From: Methanobacteriota archaeon
GTDB taxonomy: Archaea; Thermoplasmatota; Poseidoniia; Poseidoniales; Poseidoniaceae
Assembly: GCA_002706065.1 (NCBI GenBank)
Contig: PAJM01000037.1
Span: forward strand, 1 to 51,647
Reading direction: 5' to 3'
Length of the DNA stretch: 51,647 bases
Shown here: one piece after another, positions 8,590 to 17,029 of the stretch
Layout: every line of letters starts with the position of its first letter
Numbering within the stretch: position 1 is the first letter of the stretch
The notes under the pieces: model-generated
Databases searched by the model: none
Seen by the model: the letters and a program-made list of their open reading frames with translations, nothing else
What the model was told of the DNA's origin: nothing
Translations under genes and position numbers: made by a program

Positions 8590-9908
8590 GACGACGAATC
8601 ATCCATAAATTCGGAGGTTCATGTCTACGCGAACCTGATGATATCGAGAAAATTGCCGAAGTAATCCGTGGAGATGAACAAGCCATACTCGTCGTCTCAG
8701 CATTGTGGGGAACGACGGATCGGTTGTATCGTGCAGCAAAAGACCCTCGCTATGCAAGCCGTTTGGTTCAGGATTTGTCGAAACAACATCTCCGATTCGC
8801 ACCAAACATTGACTCCTCGAAAAATGCCCACTTGTTTTCGATGGTTCTTCACAATCTCAAAGAAGCACTCCGTTCATTGGCTCAACATCCACATGATCAA
8901 TCCGCCTTGAACAATTTACTTGCAACTGGAGAACGCTTGAGCGCACTTGTGGTTGCTCATCGGTTGCAAGAACTTGGCTATGATGCGTATCCACTTGGAG
9001 CAGAAGACATTGGAATTACTCTCGATGGCAATTATCAAGCGAACCACGTCGATTTACAGGCATCCAGCACGAAACTCGACCGAGAAACACTCCATGGTAC
9101 GCCCGTTATTACAGGATGGTTTGGGGAAGGACAGAACAAGGAAATTGCAATTCTAAGCCGGGGTGGTTCAGATCACTCGGCTACAGCAATCGCCAATCTG
9201 ATTGATGCGGATCGAGTCATTCTTTGGAAGGATGTACCCGGCATCTTCAGATTAAATCCGAGGTGGGGGATTCGATCAGAAACCATCCCCTATCTGAGTT
9301 ATCAAGAGGCCATCGAGTTGTCGCTAATGGATACACCTGTCTTGCATCCATCCACCATCGAGCCCTTAATTGAGCCTGAGATTCAGTTGGAAGTCCGCCA
9401 CCTCTACGATCCAAGAGATGAACAAAAGACGGTTGTTGGACCCGGCCGTCCTGGCGATCGGTTGAAAGCGATTGGTTGCCTTCCGAATGTTGTTAGCCTC
9501 GGTTTCTCACATCACCACGTTGATCAGCATCAACGTCAACTTGTGAAAATTCTTGGTGAGTTGGCTCAAAACGAAGTCAATTGGTGGGGATTGGAATCAA
9601 GGCTGGGCGACTCACGACTTATTGTATCGCAGCACGACATGCATCGTGCAGCATCGATTTTCGATCGTTTTGACATCAAAGCAAATCATCATCACCATCT
9701 CGGTCTGTTGTCGATTATAGGTTGTGAAGAAGAGGATATGGATGCAATGAATTCATTGTTTGAATCCACAGAATTCGAACTCACATGGTTAAACAAGACC
9801 AGTTCAGCTGCCCGAGTGGCCATAGACGGGGAAGATTTGGGACGCGCATTGCTTCTTCTGCACAACTTCATCAAAGAAACGAGTCAGACCGTCATTCAGC
9901 AGAATTGA
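8586..9908 (+). CDS. Aspartate kinase
   Basis: Phosphorylates L-aspartate to 4-phosphoaspartate, the entry to lysine, threonine and methionine. In this operon it also feeds aspartate semialdehyde to ADH synthase. The N-terminal KFGGSCL (residues 8-14), TGERLSA (114-120) and SRGGSDHSATAIA, then WKDVPGIFRLNPR, identify the amino acid kinase domain. The last ~130 residues resemble the ACT regulatory region. The start is the TTG at 8586, which overlaps the aroC stop; no better in-frame start precedes the KFGGS motif. The end of the gene faces the convergent membrane-protein gene with a two-base gap. Confidence 0.88.
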   Translation: MRRRIIHKFGGSCLREPDDIEKIAEVIRGDEQAILVVSALWGTTDRLYRAAKDPRYASRLVQDLSKQHLRFAPNIDSSKNAHLFSMVLHNLKEALRSLAQHPHDQSALNNLLATGERLSALVVAHRLQELGYDAYPLGAEDIGITLDGNYQANHVDLQASSTKLDRETLHGTPVITGWFGEGQNKEIAILSRGGSDHSATAIANLIDADRVILWKDVPGIFRLNPRWGIRSETIPYLSYQEAIELSLMDTPVLHPSTIEPLIEPEIQLEVRHLYDPRDEQKTVVGPGRPGDRLKAIGCLPNVVSLGFSHHHVDQHQRQLVKILGELAQNEVNWWGLESRLGDSRLIVSQHDMHRAASIFDRFDIKANHHHHLGLLSIIGCEEEDMDAMNSLFESTEFELTWLNKTSSAARVAIDGEDLGRALLLLHNFIKETSQTVIQQN

Positions 9909-9910
9909 AG

Positions 9911-10831
9911 TCACTCATCGTTGCCTTCTCTGCGCTTCTGGATGTATGTTGGTAGATCAAGAGCGAATAGCCCTCCGACCACAAGGAACACAAACAACGT
10001 TCCTAGCGCTACACCGTAAACAGAACCCAATTCAACGGATTCTCTCAGTCGTGTTGCAGTATCCTCTGACAGGATTCCGACAATCCATGGCAAAATGGTA
10101 TTCGCAGAAAGAACCAGTGTTGCCAAAACGGTGGCGACGATTGGGTTTATGAGAAGGGAACGATGATACTTTCCAACAATCTTCTTTGGGTTCATGACGT
10201 AAACCTCATTGGTACGGATGCTCGTATCCAACATCGAATAACGGAGAACGCCATTTGAAAGTTCAAAATACATGATTAAGAGGACGGAATAAATGACAAC
10301 CAATGATGCAAGAATCGTTGGACTGTCAGCCAGTCCAAACAAATCATTGACGCTGGTCTTCGAGGAAGCAAAACGCATGATTGCAAGGATAAACAGAAGA
10401 TACGAACCCAGCATGTAGCGAGCATCACGCTGATAGGCGCCCCAGAAACCAAGACCTGTTGCTCCAACGATAATACCAATCTGGAACAACAATGCGAGAT
10501 CTGCGCTTCCAAGAAGCATAAACCAAATGGTTCCTTCTGGAGGAGAAATGATGTAGGTTAACAACGCAAGTCCAACGAGAATTACGTAAACTCCAAGTTG
10601 CATGTTTTGTACAAATTTGTCTGGTGGAAGGAATTTCATCTTCGGAACAATCGGTCCGCCAATGAGACTTTCAATGAAAGAAGGCATCTCCAACTCAGGA
10701 ACTGCATCCTTAGGAATTTCAGAACCGATTCCCATCTGTCCTGCAGCCTTCTTTCGACTTGGTGCGGACGAGCGCACAACTTTTCCATCGTAGAGATGGC
10801 TAGTATCCGAAGATGCCTTTCGCATTGTCAT
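9911..10831 (-). CDS. Polytopic membrane protein of the MoxR/DUF58 cluster
   Basis: 306 aa. A soluble ~75-residue N-terminus rich in Lys, Ser and Pro is followed by about six hydrophobic helices (starting near residues 79, 104, 143, 168, 229 and 275) and a short basic/acidic tail. I recognise no domain. It is the last gene of the module: its ATG follows the DUF58 stop with an intervening GAGGTGA, so it is translated with that gene. Its position suggests a membrane partner of the MoxR-DUF58 machinery (inference). Confidence 0.7.
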   Translation of the reverse strand: MTMRKASSDTSHLYDGKVVRSSAPSRKKAAGQMGIGSEIPKDAVPELEMPSFIESLIGGPIVPKMKFLPPDKFVQNMQLGVYVILVGLALLTYIISPPEGTIWFMLLGSADLALLFQIGIIVGATGLGFWGAYQRDARYMLGSYLLFILAIMRFASSKTSVNDLFGLADSPTILASLVVIYSVLLIMYFELSNGVLRYSMLDTSIRTNEVYVMNPKKIVGKYHRSLLINPIVATVLATLVLSANTILPWIVGILSEDTATRLRESVELGSVYGVALGTLFVFLVVGGLFALDLPTYIQKRREGNDE

Positions 10832-10835
10832 GTTC

Positions 10836-10842
10836 TCACCTC
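10836..10842 (-). promoter_or_regulatory. Ribosome binding site, GAGGTGA
   Basis: On the minus strand GAGGTGA stands four bases before the ATG at 10831 and overlaps the DUF58 stop codon. It fixes the start of the downstream membrane-protein gene. Confidence 0.6.
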
Positions 10843-12154
10843 AGAATCCTCGTGCACCTGCTAGTGCTGTTGAAAGGAGCATATCTGGCTCCCAGTCCAT
10901 GATGTTGACACCAAGTCCACGCAACTCTCCTATGAGGACGTCTCGCTCGGTCTTCATGACTTCGTAGCCAGTTCGATCGAGACGCTTTGCGTCAAACTCG
11001 AACTCAAGAGATGATGGTGTAAGAACAGTGACGTCAAAATCACGAGCGCGGAAGTCTCGAAGCGCATTGACGATGGTCGGATCGTCTTCCAAATTAGAAA
11101 GGAAGATGATTGGGCTGCCCTTGTTGATGTGAGGCAAAATACGGTTGACCACAACTTGCAATGGAATGTTGCCACGAGCGACAGCTCCTGCGAGTTTGGT
11201 GAGAATGACGTACAACTGCTTCTTTCCTGTATCGCGGTCAACACTGACAACTTCATCGCCGTAAACAACGACACCGACAGAATCACGGCGACCCAAGAAA
11301 TACTTTGCAAGGGAGGCTGCTGCTCGTGTCGAATAGACCAAAGCGTTTCGGCTCACTGGTCCAGTCTCACTCACGGCTCGCGAGTCAATGATGATGATGA
11401 CGTCAGATACTGCATCACGCTCTCGCTCATTGACCATAAGTTTCCCTGATCGAGCGTATGCACTCCAGTTGATCGCACGGAAGGAATCTCCTTCGAAATA
11501 CTCACGAAGGGAATAGAACTCCGAACCTGGTCCAGGTTGTCGGATGTTGACAGCACCAGTGAAAATCTTCGGAACACGAGACTTGACGAATGTATCTTTG
11601 AGATCTTCCATCTTTGGGAACACAAGGAAATCGTTGTAGACATGCATTTCTTTTTCCTTGTGGAACAAACCAAACGGATCTTGGACCCGAACGGCTACAG
11701 GCCCAATGCTATAGAACCCACGAAGAGGACATTCAAGCGTGTATTCGATGTAGGTCTCACGTCGTGGACCAAGTTCCATCAAAATGTAGTTTGAGCCTTC
11801 CTTGATGCGCATGACTTCAGGGACGCGATCTCGAACTTCGAGAATTTTTGCCAATCCTGAATTGTTTTGCATACGTAACGTCACTGTCAGTTCTCCGTCT
11901 TCGAAGATTCTCGAACCCGAGAGTTTTCGCATAGCAAGAACGCTGCCTAAGGCGACACCTTCCTCACCGGTCCACTCCTCGGCACGGCGGCCACTGGAGG
12001 CGACGTCAGCATGACCGCCAAACAAGGCAGCCCACGTTAGGAAGACAAATATCACAACAGCAATTGTGACCAATTGAGAATTCCTAAGCGTAAGACCAAG
12101 AAGATACATGGCAACGGCCATGCTTCCTAGCATTGCTGATTTGCGACTCCACAT
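10841..12154 (-). CDS. DUF58 domain protein
   Basis: 437 aa. Two closely spaced N-terminal transmembrane helices (about residues 8-25 and 28-46) are followed by a beta-rich region. The DUF58 signature comes next: PGPGSEFYSLREYFEGDSFRAINW, where the D-x-R-x-INW element is diagnostic, then a von Willebrand A-like fold (VIIIIDSRAVSE and PIIFLSNLED). DUF58 proteins are regularly paired with MoxR ATPases and thought to act with them in assembly or activation of other proteins. A GAGGTG sits eight bases before the ATG. The gene lies 36 bp downstream of MoxR. Confidence 0.88.
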   Translation of the reverse strand: MWSRKSAMLGSMAVAMYLLGLTLRNSQLVTIAVVIFVFLTWAALFGGHADVASSGRRAEEWTGEEGVALGSVLAMRKLSGSRIFEDGELTVTLRMQNNSGLAKILEVRDRVPEVMRIKEGSNYILMELGPRRETYIEYTLECPLRGFYSIGPVAVRVQDPFGLFHKEKEMHVYNDFLVFPKMEDLKDTFVKSRVPKIFTGAVNIRQPGPGSEFYSLREYFEGDSFRAINWSAYARSGKLMVNERERDAVSDVIIIIDSRAVSETGPVSRNALVYSTRAAASLAKYFLGRRDSVGVVVYGDEVVSVDRDTGKKQLYVILTKLAGAVARGNIPLQVVVNRILPHINKGSPIIFLSNLEDDPTIVNALRDFRARDFDVTVLTPSSLEFEFDAKRLDRTGYEVMKTERDVLIGELRGLGVNIMDWEPDMLLSTALAGARGF

Positions 12155-12161
12155 CCGAGAA

Positions 12162-12167
12162 CACCTC
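12162..12167 (-). promoter_or_regulatory. Ribosome binding site for the DUF58 gene
   Basis: Minus-strand GAGGTG, seven to eight bases before the ATG at 12154. Confidence 0.5.
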
Positions 12168-12190
12168 TAGTCAAGTATGATTCAATGATC

Positions 12191-13339
12191 TCAAACGGTA
12201 GGTACTGGAACTTCTCGTAGGATGCTTTGCATAACTTCGCCAGCCTCAAGACCCTTGATTTGGTGCTCAGGCTTGAGGATGATTCTGTGTGCAATTGCAA
12301 GTTCTGCAACCGACTTGATGTCATCAGGCGTCACAAAGTCACGTCCACGCAAAGCTGCTGCTGCACGACCGGTCTTGAGCAATGCTTGAGAACCACGAGG
12401 CGAAGAACCGACAAGAACACGAGGGTCTTCACGGGTTCGAGCGACGACTTCGACCATGTACATTCGAAGAGCTGGGTCCACATAGATGTCTTCACAAGCC
12501 TGTTGCATAGCGATAACACGCTGTGGGTCGGTAATAACATCGACATCAACAGCGTCCTTACCACGTGTGATACGTCGAGCGAGAATCTCGTCTTCATCAG
12601 CACGGTCTGGGTAACCGACACTCATCTTGAACATGAAACGGTCAAGTTGAGCTTCTGGTAGCGGGTATGTTCCTTCCTGCTCGACAGGGTTCTGGGTTGC
12701 CATAACAATGAACGGAGCAGGGAGTTTGTGAGTAACAGTACCGATGGTGACTTGCTTTTCTTGCATAGCCTCAAGCAATGCTGCTTGTGTCTTTGGCGGT
12801 GCACGGTTGATCTCGTCAGCAAGAAGTAGGTTACAGAACAATGGTCCTGGCTTGAATGTAAATTCACCCTTCTTGGCGTCGTAAATGTTGGTACCGGTAA
12901 TGTCAGCTGGGAGCAAGTCAGGCGTGAATTGAACACGCTTGAAGTCACAACCGAGAGCGTCAGCAAACGTGTTGGTCATCAATGTCTTTGCCAATCCAGG
13001 GTAATCTTCGAAGAGAAGGTTACCGTTGGAAAGGATGTTGATGAGAACGTTGTCGATGACGTGGCTCTTACCGATAATGACTTTCTGTACCTCAGCGCTG
13101 ATCGCTTGTGCGATGGCGCCAACGGCGGAAAGTCGCTCACGGACTTCTGGGGTGCTTTGGTGCTTCGGCTGGGCCGGAGCGGCCGGTGCTGCAGGGGCGG
13201 CTGGCGCTGCTGGTGCTACAGGTGCTGCTGGTGCGGCTGGTGCCGCAGGCATTGGTGCTGCAGGTGCAGGTGGCGCTGGTGCCGCTGGCGCTGCTGGCGC
13301 GGGCGCGGGCGGGGCTGCTGGTGGTGCGGGGGGTTGCAT
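12191..13339 (-). CDS. MoxR-family AAA+ ATPase with Ala/Pro-rich N-terminus
   Basis: 382 aa. Residues 1-57 are almost pure Ala/Pro with no likeness to the catalytic domain. The AAA+ domain has a MoxR-type Walker A EDYPGLAKT (111-119), the QFTPDLLPADITGT block, Walker B LLLADEINRAPPKTQAALLEAM, sensor 1 MATQNP and the arginine-bearing GSSPRGSQALLKTGRAAA region. MoxR ATPases act as chaperones that insert cofactors or mature complexes. The gene lies between DUF4350 and DUF58 genes on one strand. A strong AGGAGG stands eight bases before the ATG. Confidence 0.93.
   Translation of the reverse strand: MQPPAPPAAPPAPAPAAPAAPAPPAPAAPMPAAPAAPAAPVAPAAPAAPAAPAAPAQPKHQSTPEVRERLSAVGAIAQAISAEVQKVIIGKSHVIDNVLINILSNGNLLFEDYPGLAKTLMTNTFADALGCDFKRVQFTPDLLPADITGTNIYDAKKGEFTFKPGPLFCNLLLADEINRAPPKTQAALLEAMQEKQVTIGTVTHKLPAPFIVMATQNPVEQEGTYPLPEAQLDRFMFKMSVGYPDRADEDEILARRITRGKDAVDVDVITDPQRVIAMQQACEDIYVDPALRMYMVEVVARTREDPRVLVGSSPRGSQALLKTGRAAAALRGRDFVTPDDIKSVAELAIAHRIILKPEHQIKGLEAGEVMQSILREVPVPTV
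13168..13339 (-). repeat. Low-complexity Ala/Pro tract encoded in the MoxR gene
   Basis: About 170 bp of GC-rich, imperfect GCN/CCN repeat codes for the first 57 residues of the MoxR protein (runs of PAAPAAP type). Read on the plus strand it gives spurious Gly/Ala-rich reading frames. Such tracts expand and contract easily and are a likely site of length variation between strains. Confidence 0.8.
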
Positions 13340-13347
13340 GTCATTTT

Positions 13348-13353
13348 CCTCCT
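13348..13353 (-). promoter_or_regulatory. Strong ribosome binding site (AGGAGG) for moxR
   Basis: Perfect AGGAGG on the minus strand, eight bases before the ATG at 13339. It is the strongest Shine-Dalgarno-like site I noticed in the window and confirms that the Ala/Pro tract is translated. Confidence 0.65.
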
Positions 13354-13360
13354 TTTTTCT

Positions 13361-14959
13361 TCAGTTTCCCCAACGACGAATTAGTGGGATGATTTCCCGT
13401 AGTTCTTCGTTGGAATAGGATCTCGCCGAACTCACTAGTTCAACAAGGCGTGGGTCACGGACCATCTGCATGATTTCAGCAGGGGTCTTTCGGGCAAATT
13501 CATCCCGAGTGAGGTCGTTGAATTGCCGAACCTTTGAGAGGAATGCTTCTCTGGTTCGGACTTGGTACAGTGAGCTGTCCACCTTCGTTGGACGTTCTCT
13601 GAACCGGGTAAGGTCGAATACATGGCGCCAGTTTTCCTTTTCGGGAACAACCATGATTGCAATGGCAAGGAGGGCGAACAGATTGAGAATAATCAGCCAC
13701 TTCAGATATGCGTCACTGGTCAACAAAACAACGGCTCCAATGGCTTCTGTGAACGGCTGTGTTGCGATGCTTGAAACGTGTCGGCTCTCATCGAAGACGA
13801 TGTTGAACTCGTCGGTGTTTCGTGTGATTTGGAGGGAAAGTTCGTCGTTGTCGAATTCCATCATATCACGGACCAATGCACGGAAGTAGAGTTGGTTGCC
13901 TTGCCAAGCAGTGTCACCTTGAGCAGCAACGAGTCCGTCAGGGTCTGTATCCCAGCAGGTGTGTCCGTTCTCTTGGTAGAGATCTGAACCGCATTGTTGC
14001 TTGCCTGTGAGGTCAGCATCGCCAGCGTCCCAGAGATGGTTAGCGAAAACGGAGTGGTCAGAAACGAAGACGATGCTACCGGTAACGGAAACTTCTCCGT
14101 TATCTCCATCGGATTTTGTATCGTAAGCCTCAATGTTCGGATAATCGATTCGAACAATGAGGTCGGTCTTTCCAGTCTTTGGATTTGCGACGTTGTTGAT
14201 ATCGAATCCGGAGCGAGCAACAAACGCTTGGTCACTCGCAGAAGCGAGGACCTTAACTTCACGACTGTCGTCCTCAACATCAAGAACCTGAATCGCAGTA
14301 GGTGAATGGAAGAGGACCGGCATCCGACAGTTATCGGTCACGCCAGAGGAAACCTCTGCCTCGGTACACGGAGTTCGAAGGGAAGCCTCATCCATCAAAT
14401 CAAGATCTTCGCTCACCGATGCGACGGACCACAGCCTTGTCTCTTGTGGAGCGAGACGATTCTGGGTAGCATCCGTCACTTCGTAGTACCACTTTCCATC
14501 TGACACTGGCGCATCGAAGTACAGTACTCCAAATTCCTCAGCAACGCGCTTTGCATTGGTTGAGTTCGAAGCTAAGATGACTTTGCCACCCTTCTCGGTA
14601 ACGAAGTCGTAGATTGCTTGAGCCTCTGCAGCATCGAATGGTTTCTCTGGAGCAGCGATGATGAGCATGGTACGATGTGGGTCCTGCCAGTCGTTGACAA
14701 GCATCGGTGTTGACATTGTGTTGTAGATCGAGTACTTTTCGCCCGTCTTACCATCTTCACTTTCGCCAAGCGTATCTCGCATCTTGGAGAGTTGCTGATA
14801 TTGGTAATCCCCATCTGCATTTCGCACGTACGGAGAAAAGACCGTTTCTTTGGACGAGGATGCGAGCACGATAAGAACGGTTGAAAGGAGAATTGATACG
14901 ACCAATCCGACCATGAGTTTCTTTTCAACAGAGAGTTTTGTTTTCTCTGTTTCAGCCAT
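13361..14959 (-). CDS. DUF4350-like membrane protein
   Basis: 532 aa. One transmembrane helix near the N-terminus (about 16-34), a large domain beginning with a Rossmann-like unit (RTMLIIAAPEKPF, AIYDFVTEKGGKVILAS, then a GVLYFD strand), and a second helix near residue 420-440 before a ~90-residue charged C-terminal segment. This matches the DUF4350 arrangement commonly found beside MoxR and DUF58 genes: the long middle part faces outside and the tail faces the cytoplasm where MoxR acts (inference). It is followed 21 bp later by moxR. Confidence 0.7.
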   Translation of the reverse strand: MAETEKTKLSVEKKLMVGLVVSILLSTVLIVLASSSKETVFSPYVRNADGDYQYQQLSKMRDTLGESEDGKTGEKYSIYNTMSTPMLVNDWQDPHRTMLIIAAPEKPFDAAEAQAIYDFVTEKGGKVILASNSTNAKRVAEEFGVLYFDAPVSDGKWYYEVTDATQNRLAPQETRLWSVASVSEDLDLMDEASLRTPCTEAEVSSGVTDNCRMPVLFHSPTAIQVLDVEDDSREVKVLASASDQAFVARSGFDINNVANPKTGKTDLIVRIDYPNIEAYDTKSDGDNGEVSVTGSIVFVSDHSVFANHLWDAGDADLTGKQQCGSDLYQENGHTCWDTDPDGLVAAQGDTAWQGNQLYFRALVRDMMEFDNDELSLQITRNTDEFNIVFDESRHVSSIATQPFTEAIGAVVLLTSDAYLKWLIILNLFALLAIAIMVVPEKENWRHVFDLTRFRERPTKVDSSLYQVRTREAFLSKVRQFNDLTRDEFARKTPAEIMQMVRDPRLVELVSSARSYSNEELREIIPLIRRWGN

Positions 14960-15086
14960 AATATCATCTCACTTTGCGGCGAACGCAGTATGTTCTTTTC
15001 ATCGGAATCACGATACACACATAATGATTCTCCCTTGACGTTTAGAGAGATTTTTAGGACATGAGTGCAGATTGCAACACGTCTAA

Positions 15087-16055
15087 TCAGCCGACATCGA
15101 GGCGATTTCGACGTGAAAGCGCCACTATTCCGAGTAAAATTAGCAGCGTTTGTGAACCAAGTGATGGCAAGGCCGAAGAAGCATCAGAATCAGAGCCCGA
15201 ATCTGAGGAACTGGAACCAGTATCACCACCTCCAGAATCTTGGCTTCCACCCGACTCATCAATGTCGATTGTGAACACCGTGCTTCGCTCCAAACCATTC
15301 CCTTCAGATGTGACGATGATCGTAACCTCGCATGTCTTGGTTGGGTGGGCACTTGATGGCGAGATTCGGAAACTCACTTCTGCAGGCTGATTGCCGTTCA
15401 CATCAGTCGGTTGGATTTGAATGTCCTCGCCAGTTTCAAGGCCTTCAAGATTGAGCAGTGGACAACCACGGATTTCGGCCTCAATGGCACTCGCAGCATC
15501 GAGACTGTTCCCCATATTCTTGAGGATTAACGTCTCTTCGACCCATGTTCCTGCATCCACTGAGCTTGTGACTAGAGAAACTTCAGGCATGAGTTTGTGA
15601 TGTCTTGGAACGTTGAGGTTTGCTTCGATTTCCTTTGGCGAAACAGGTGCACCTGCTGCATTCTCTTCTGCAGTTACAAGAATGGTAATCTTATCACTTG
15701 GAGAGTGACTTCGAACTGCATCAGGATCCGAAGTGGAAAGGATGATTGAAAAAGTCTCATTTGATTGTGCGCTAACCGTGATTGATTCTTCATAGGATGG
15801 TTCGAGGAATTCGACATCATCATCAAATTCAACCACAATTGTTAGACTCAAATCGTTGACTCGCGGGTTGTCAACGAAAAAGACCAATGTATCTTCAACC
15901 TTCCATTTTTCACCATCGAGAGTGAGATCATAACTCGGCTCAACTTCAGTGTCCCAACCAAACTCCCATTCATTGTTGGAAGGGAATTGCCCCGAGGTTG
16001 ATGGAAGAATCGCTCCAAGAAGAAGCACTGTAATCAAAAACGCTGGAGTTCTCAT
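15087..16055 (-). CDS. Secreted, C-terminally anchored beta-rich protein
   Basis: 322 aa. A signal peptide (about 1-22, ending near TSG-Q) leads into repeated beta-sandwich-like segments that mention acidic Asp/Glu pairs and NVP/KNMGNS motifs typical of CARDB-like archaeal surface domains. A Ser/Gly/Asp-rich spacer (about 265-292) precedes a final hydrophobic helix and a basic RRNR end, so the protein is probably held at the cell surface. Its ATG overlaps the TGA of the FAD subunit gene upstream (ATGA), coupling it to the Mo hydroxylase operon, and it precedes the DUF4350-moxR module. Function unknown. Confidence 0.7.
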   Translation of the reverse strand: MRTPAFLITVLLLGAILPSTSGQFPSNNEWEFGWDTEVEPSYDLTLDGEKWKVEDTLVFFVDNPRVNDLSLTIVVEFDDDVEFLEPSYEESITVSAQSNETFSIILSTSDPDAVRSHSPSDKITILVTAEENAAGAPVSPKEIEANLNVPRHHKLMPEVSLVTSSVDAGTWVEETLILKNMGNSLDAASAIEAEIRGCPLLNLEGLETGEDIQIQPTDVNGNQPAEVSFRISPSSAHPTKTCEVTIIVTSEGNGLERSTVFTIDIDESGGSQDSGGGDTGSSSSDSGSDSDASSALPSLGSQTLLILLGIVALSRRNRLDVG

Positions 16056-17029
16056 GCTTTATCACCAAGAATTTCATGAAGACTGCGCTTTGTTAATACC
16101 CGAACCATCGATTTTCGATACCTCGGAGGGAGAGCAGTGTTGTTGACCGGTTTGATGGATTTCATAATTGCCTTGGAAAGTGATCCGACGAGATCGCTGG
16201 AAAATACTTCTTCAATCGCATCAATTTCAGATTGATGGTATCTTGGAACGGACTCCAGTGCCGTTGATGCAATCCTCAAGGATGATGGTTGCCCGACAAT
16301 CCACGATGAAGCGACACCTGCCTCGGGGAAATCCCAGGATTCTCGTACACGGAGTTTCTTGTAGGAGCCGACTCGATGCTCGACTCCCTCTGGGAACGTT
16401 ACCTTGAGCACAAACTCGCCGCTCTCGAGGACGTTTCGGGTAATGCCATCGAGCTTGAAAAACTCGTTGACAGGAACCTGTCGTTGGCCACTCGGACCGA
16501 TGATATGAATCAGTCCTTCCAAGACCATCAGTGATGGAGCAATATCGCCTTGATAGGTTGCTACACACAGTGTATTTTGATTCGGAATGACACGACAGTC
16601 AGATCCCGTCCCACAATCCTCTTTGTGACACCAATCGATTGAGCGTCGCCAATCCTCACTCTGGTTGAACCAAAAACAGCGTGTATCAAGACAGATATTA
16701 CCGCCAAGTGTTGCATTGTTTCGGATCAAAAAAGAGGCGACTTTGCTGGCGGCTGATGCAATAAGAGGATGCACATCTTCTGAATCAGCCAATGCTCCAA
16801 GTCGAGCCATCGCTCCAATCTCATGCATCGAAATCGTGTCAATCCCCTTGATGTTAGCAAGTGAAATGACGTGCTTTTTGACGTTAATGTGCCATTTGTA
16901 GTTCGGCAATAAGTCCGTGCCGCCTGCAACCCAGTCAAAGGATTCATCGTTTGCTAAGAAGGTCGAAGCAAGTTCACATGCTTCCTCAACAGTCTCCGGA
17001 TGATGGAGGTTAAACGGTGGCATCAGCAT
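16052..17029 (-). CDS. FAD-binding subunit of Mo hydroxylase, 4-hydroxybenzoyl-CoA reductase beta-like
   Basis: About 325 aa of the CoxM/HcrB family. FAD motifs are VAGGTDLLPN (near 35-44) and ATLGGNICLDTRCFW (near 107-121). Between residues ~113 and 156 lies a Cys-rich insertion with Cys at about 114, 119, 135, 140, 146 and 156. An insertion of this kind binds an extra [4Fe-4S] cluster in HcrB and is absent from CO dehydrogenase or xanthine dehydrogenase subunits. The ATG at 17029 overlaps the stop of the large subunit (TGATG) and has GAGGTGA six bases upstream. The subunit passes electrons between FAD and the 2Fe-2S subunit. Confidence 0.85.
   Translation of the reverse strand: MLMPPFNLHHPETVEEACELASTFLANDESFDWVAGGTDLLPNYKWHINVKKHVISLANIKGIDTISMHEIGAMARLGALADSEDVHPLIASAASKVASFLIRNNATLGGNICLDTRCFWFNQSEDWRRSIDWCHKEDCGTGSDCRVIPNQNTLCVATYQGDIAPSLMVLEGLIHIIGPSGQRQVPVNEFFKLDGITRNVLESGEFVLKVTFPEGVEHRVGSYKKLRVRESWDFPEAGVASSWIVGQPSSLRIASTALESVPRYHQSEIDAIEEVFSSDLVGSLSKAIMKSIKPVNNTALPPRYRKSMVRVLTKRSLHEILGDKA

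Noticed and set aside
13026-13418. Gly/Ala-rich plus-strand reading frames (GAAG repeats) that resemble a collagen-like or structural protein
   Set aside because: They are the reverse strand of the Ala/Pro tract of moxR, which has a proper start, ribosome binding site and conserved domain.
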